A stretch of DNA of 59,045 bases from Pseudomonadota bacterium (lineage in GTDB: Bacteria > Pseudomonadota > Alphaproteobacteria > UBA2136 > UBA6156): assembly GCA_016125035.1 (NCBI GenBank), contig WGMN01000013.1:1-59045 (forward strand), read 5' to 3'. The translations under genes were made by a program, and so were the position numbers. Positions 58,835 through 59,045 of this stretch are shown here, piece after piece. The notes under the pieces were generated by a model. That model worked only from the letters and a program-made list of their open reading frames with translations, did no database searches and was not told where the DNA came from. Position 1 is the stretch's first letter. Each line of letters opens with the position of its first letter.

Positions 58835-59045
58835 ATTCCTTGCTGCCGCAGGCCGAAACCAAGCGAGCCCGAAGGGCTAGCTCTTGGTTTCCGGAAGGGG
58901 GTCAGGGGGAACACCGTTCCCCCCTGGAGAAGGCAAGCAACCGCGCCTTCCCGGAGAGGGGGTCCAGGGGGAGAACCAGAGGTTCGCCCCCTGGTCGCTG
59001 GGCCGGGATGATTTTTGATTTTCTCCGCAGGCCGAGCACCGCAGC
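58835..59045. repeat. Dispersed multi-hairpin repeat, second copy (cut by window edge)
   Basis: From ATTCCTTGCTGCCGCAGG onward the sequence matches 33654-33930 nearly base for base, with a few substitutions and single-base indels, through the hairpins GAAACCAAG...CTTGGTTTC, GGGGGAACACCGTTCCCCC and CCAGGGGGAGAACC...CCCCCTGG into the last module (CGCTGGGCCGGGATGATTTT). It runs off the right edge. Confidence 0.93.

Overview
The window looks like part of the chromosome of an uncultured, GC-rich alphaproteobacterium. Ribosomal protein S4 has the longer N-terminal form I associate with Alphaproteobacteria, lysyl-tRNA synthetase is class I, and there is a DUF6065 protein. The 23S rRNA gene at the left edge is not preceded by a 16S gene or by Ile/Ala spacer tRNAs. 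It has its own promoter, so the rRNA operon is split, as in Rickettsiales and some related lineages. I cannot place the genus.

Layout. 1-2005: 5' half of a 23S gene (minus strand), its leader and promoter. 2006-4370: three coupled genes for a MotA/ExbB-like channel, a MotB/ExbD-like stator protein and an accessory membrane protein. 4486-9409: cyclophilin, DUF6065, a secreted coiled-coil protein, a SleB-type cell-wall hydrolase, pirin, a DUF892 ferritin-like protein, and tRNAs Ala(TGC), Ala(CGC) and Ile(GAT). 9505-14648: CutA-like protein, lgt, a GT-C glycosyltransferase on the opposite strand, a MidA/NDUFAF7-type methyltransferase and pgeF. 14720-20049: a second secreted paralogue, a ClC channel with CBS domains, two DUF1636 genes around a signal-peptide protein, and YceI. 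20095-24259: uvrC and uvrB, with DnaA-box matches upstream of uvrC. 24397-29569: rpsD, a tail-anchored protein, an L,D-transpeptidase and an orphan type IVb-pilus-like secretin with a TcpQ-like partner. 29708-33651: DUF1294, an unusual GlmU and glmS. 33954-39683: a molybdopterin oxidoreductase with cytochrome b, a YegD-like Hsp70, a hydrolase and an HD protein. 39716-45314: a UmuD-like peptidase, a BON-OmpA envelope protein, tRNA-Arg, and a three-gene cassette (DprE2-like SDR, DprE1-like oxidase, HAD-UbiA prenyltransferase) predicted to make polyprenyl-phospho-arabinofuranose. 45482-54908: tRNA-Thr, lysS, uvrD, a quinone-reductase-like protein, prmA and an M24 peptidase. 54944-57067: groES-groEL behind a CIRCE-like operator. 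57065-59045: an AAA ATPase, a leader RNA with a three-arm switch in front of a 49-codon gene, and a dispersed repeat.

Themes. Much of the window concerns the envelope: peptidoglycan (glmU, glmS, pgeF, SleB, L,D-transpeptidase), lipoproteins (lgt), polyprenyl-linked sugar (Dpr cassette, GT-C enzyme), a BON-OmpA protein, a secretin and a proton-channel-like complex. Many genes lack a Shine-Dalgarno sequence and have a -10-like hexamer 6-7 nt before the start codon, which suggests leaderless mRNAs. Gene junctions often carry degenerate short tandem repeats, each locus with its own word. A separate 280-bp multi-hairpin repeat occurs in two long copies and one short one. The observation I rate highest is the leader at 58466-58642, where one central strand can pair either with an upstream arm or with a near copy of that arm covering the ribosome binding site and running up to the start codon.
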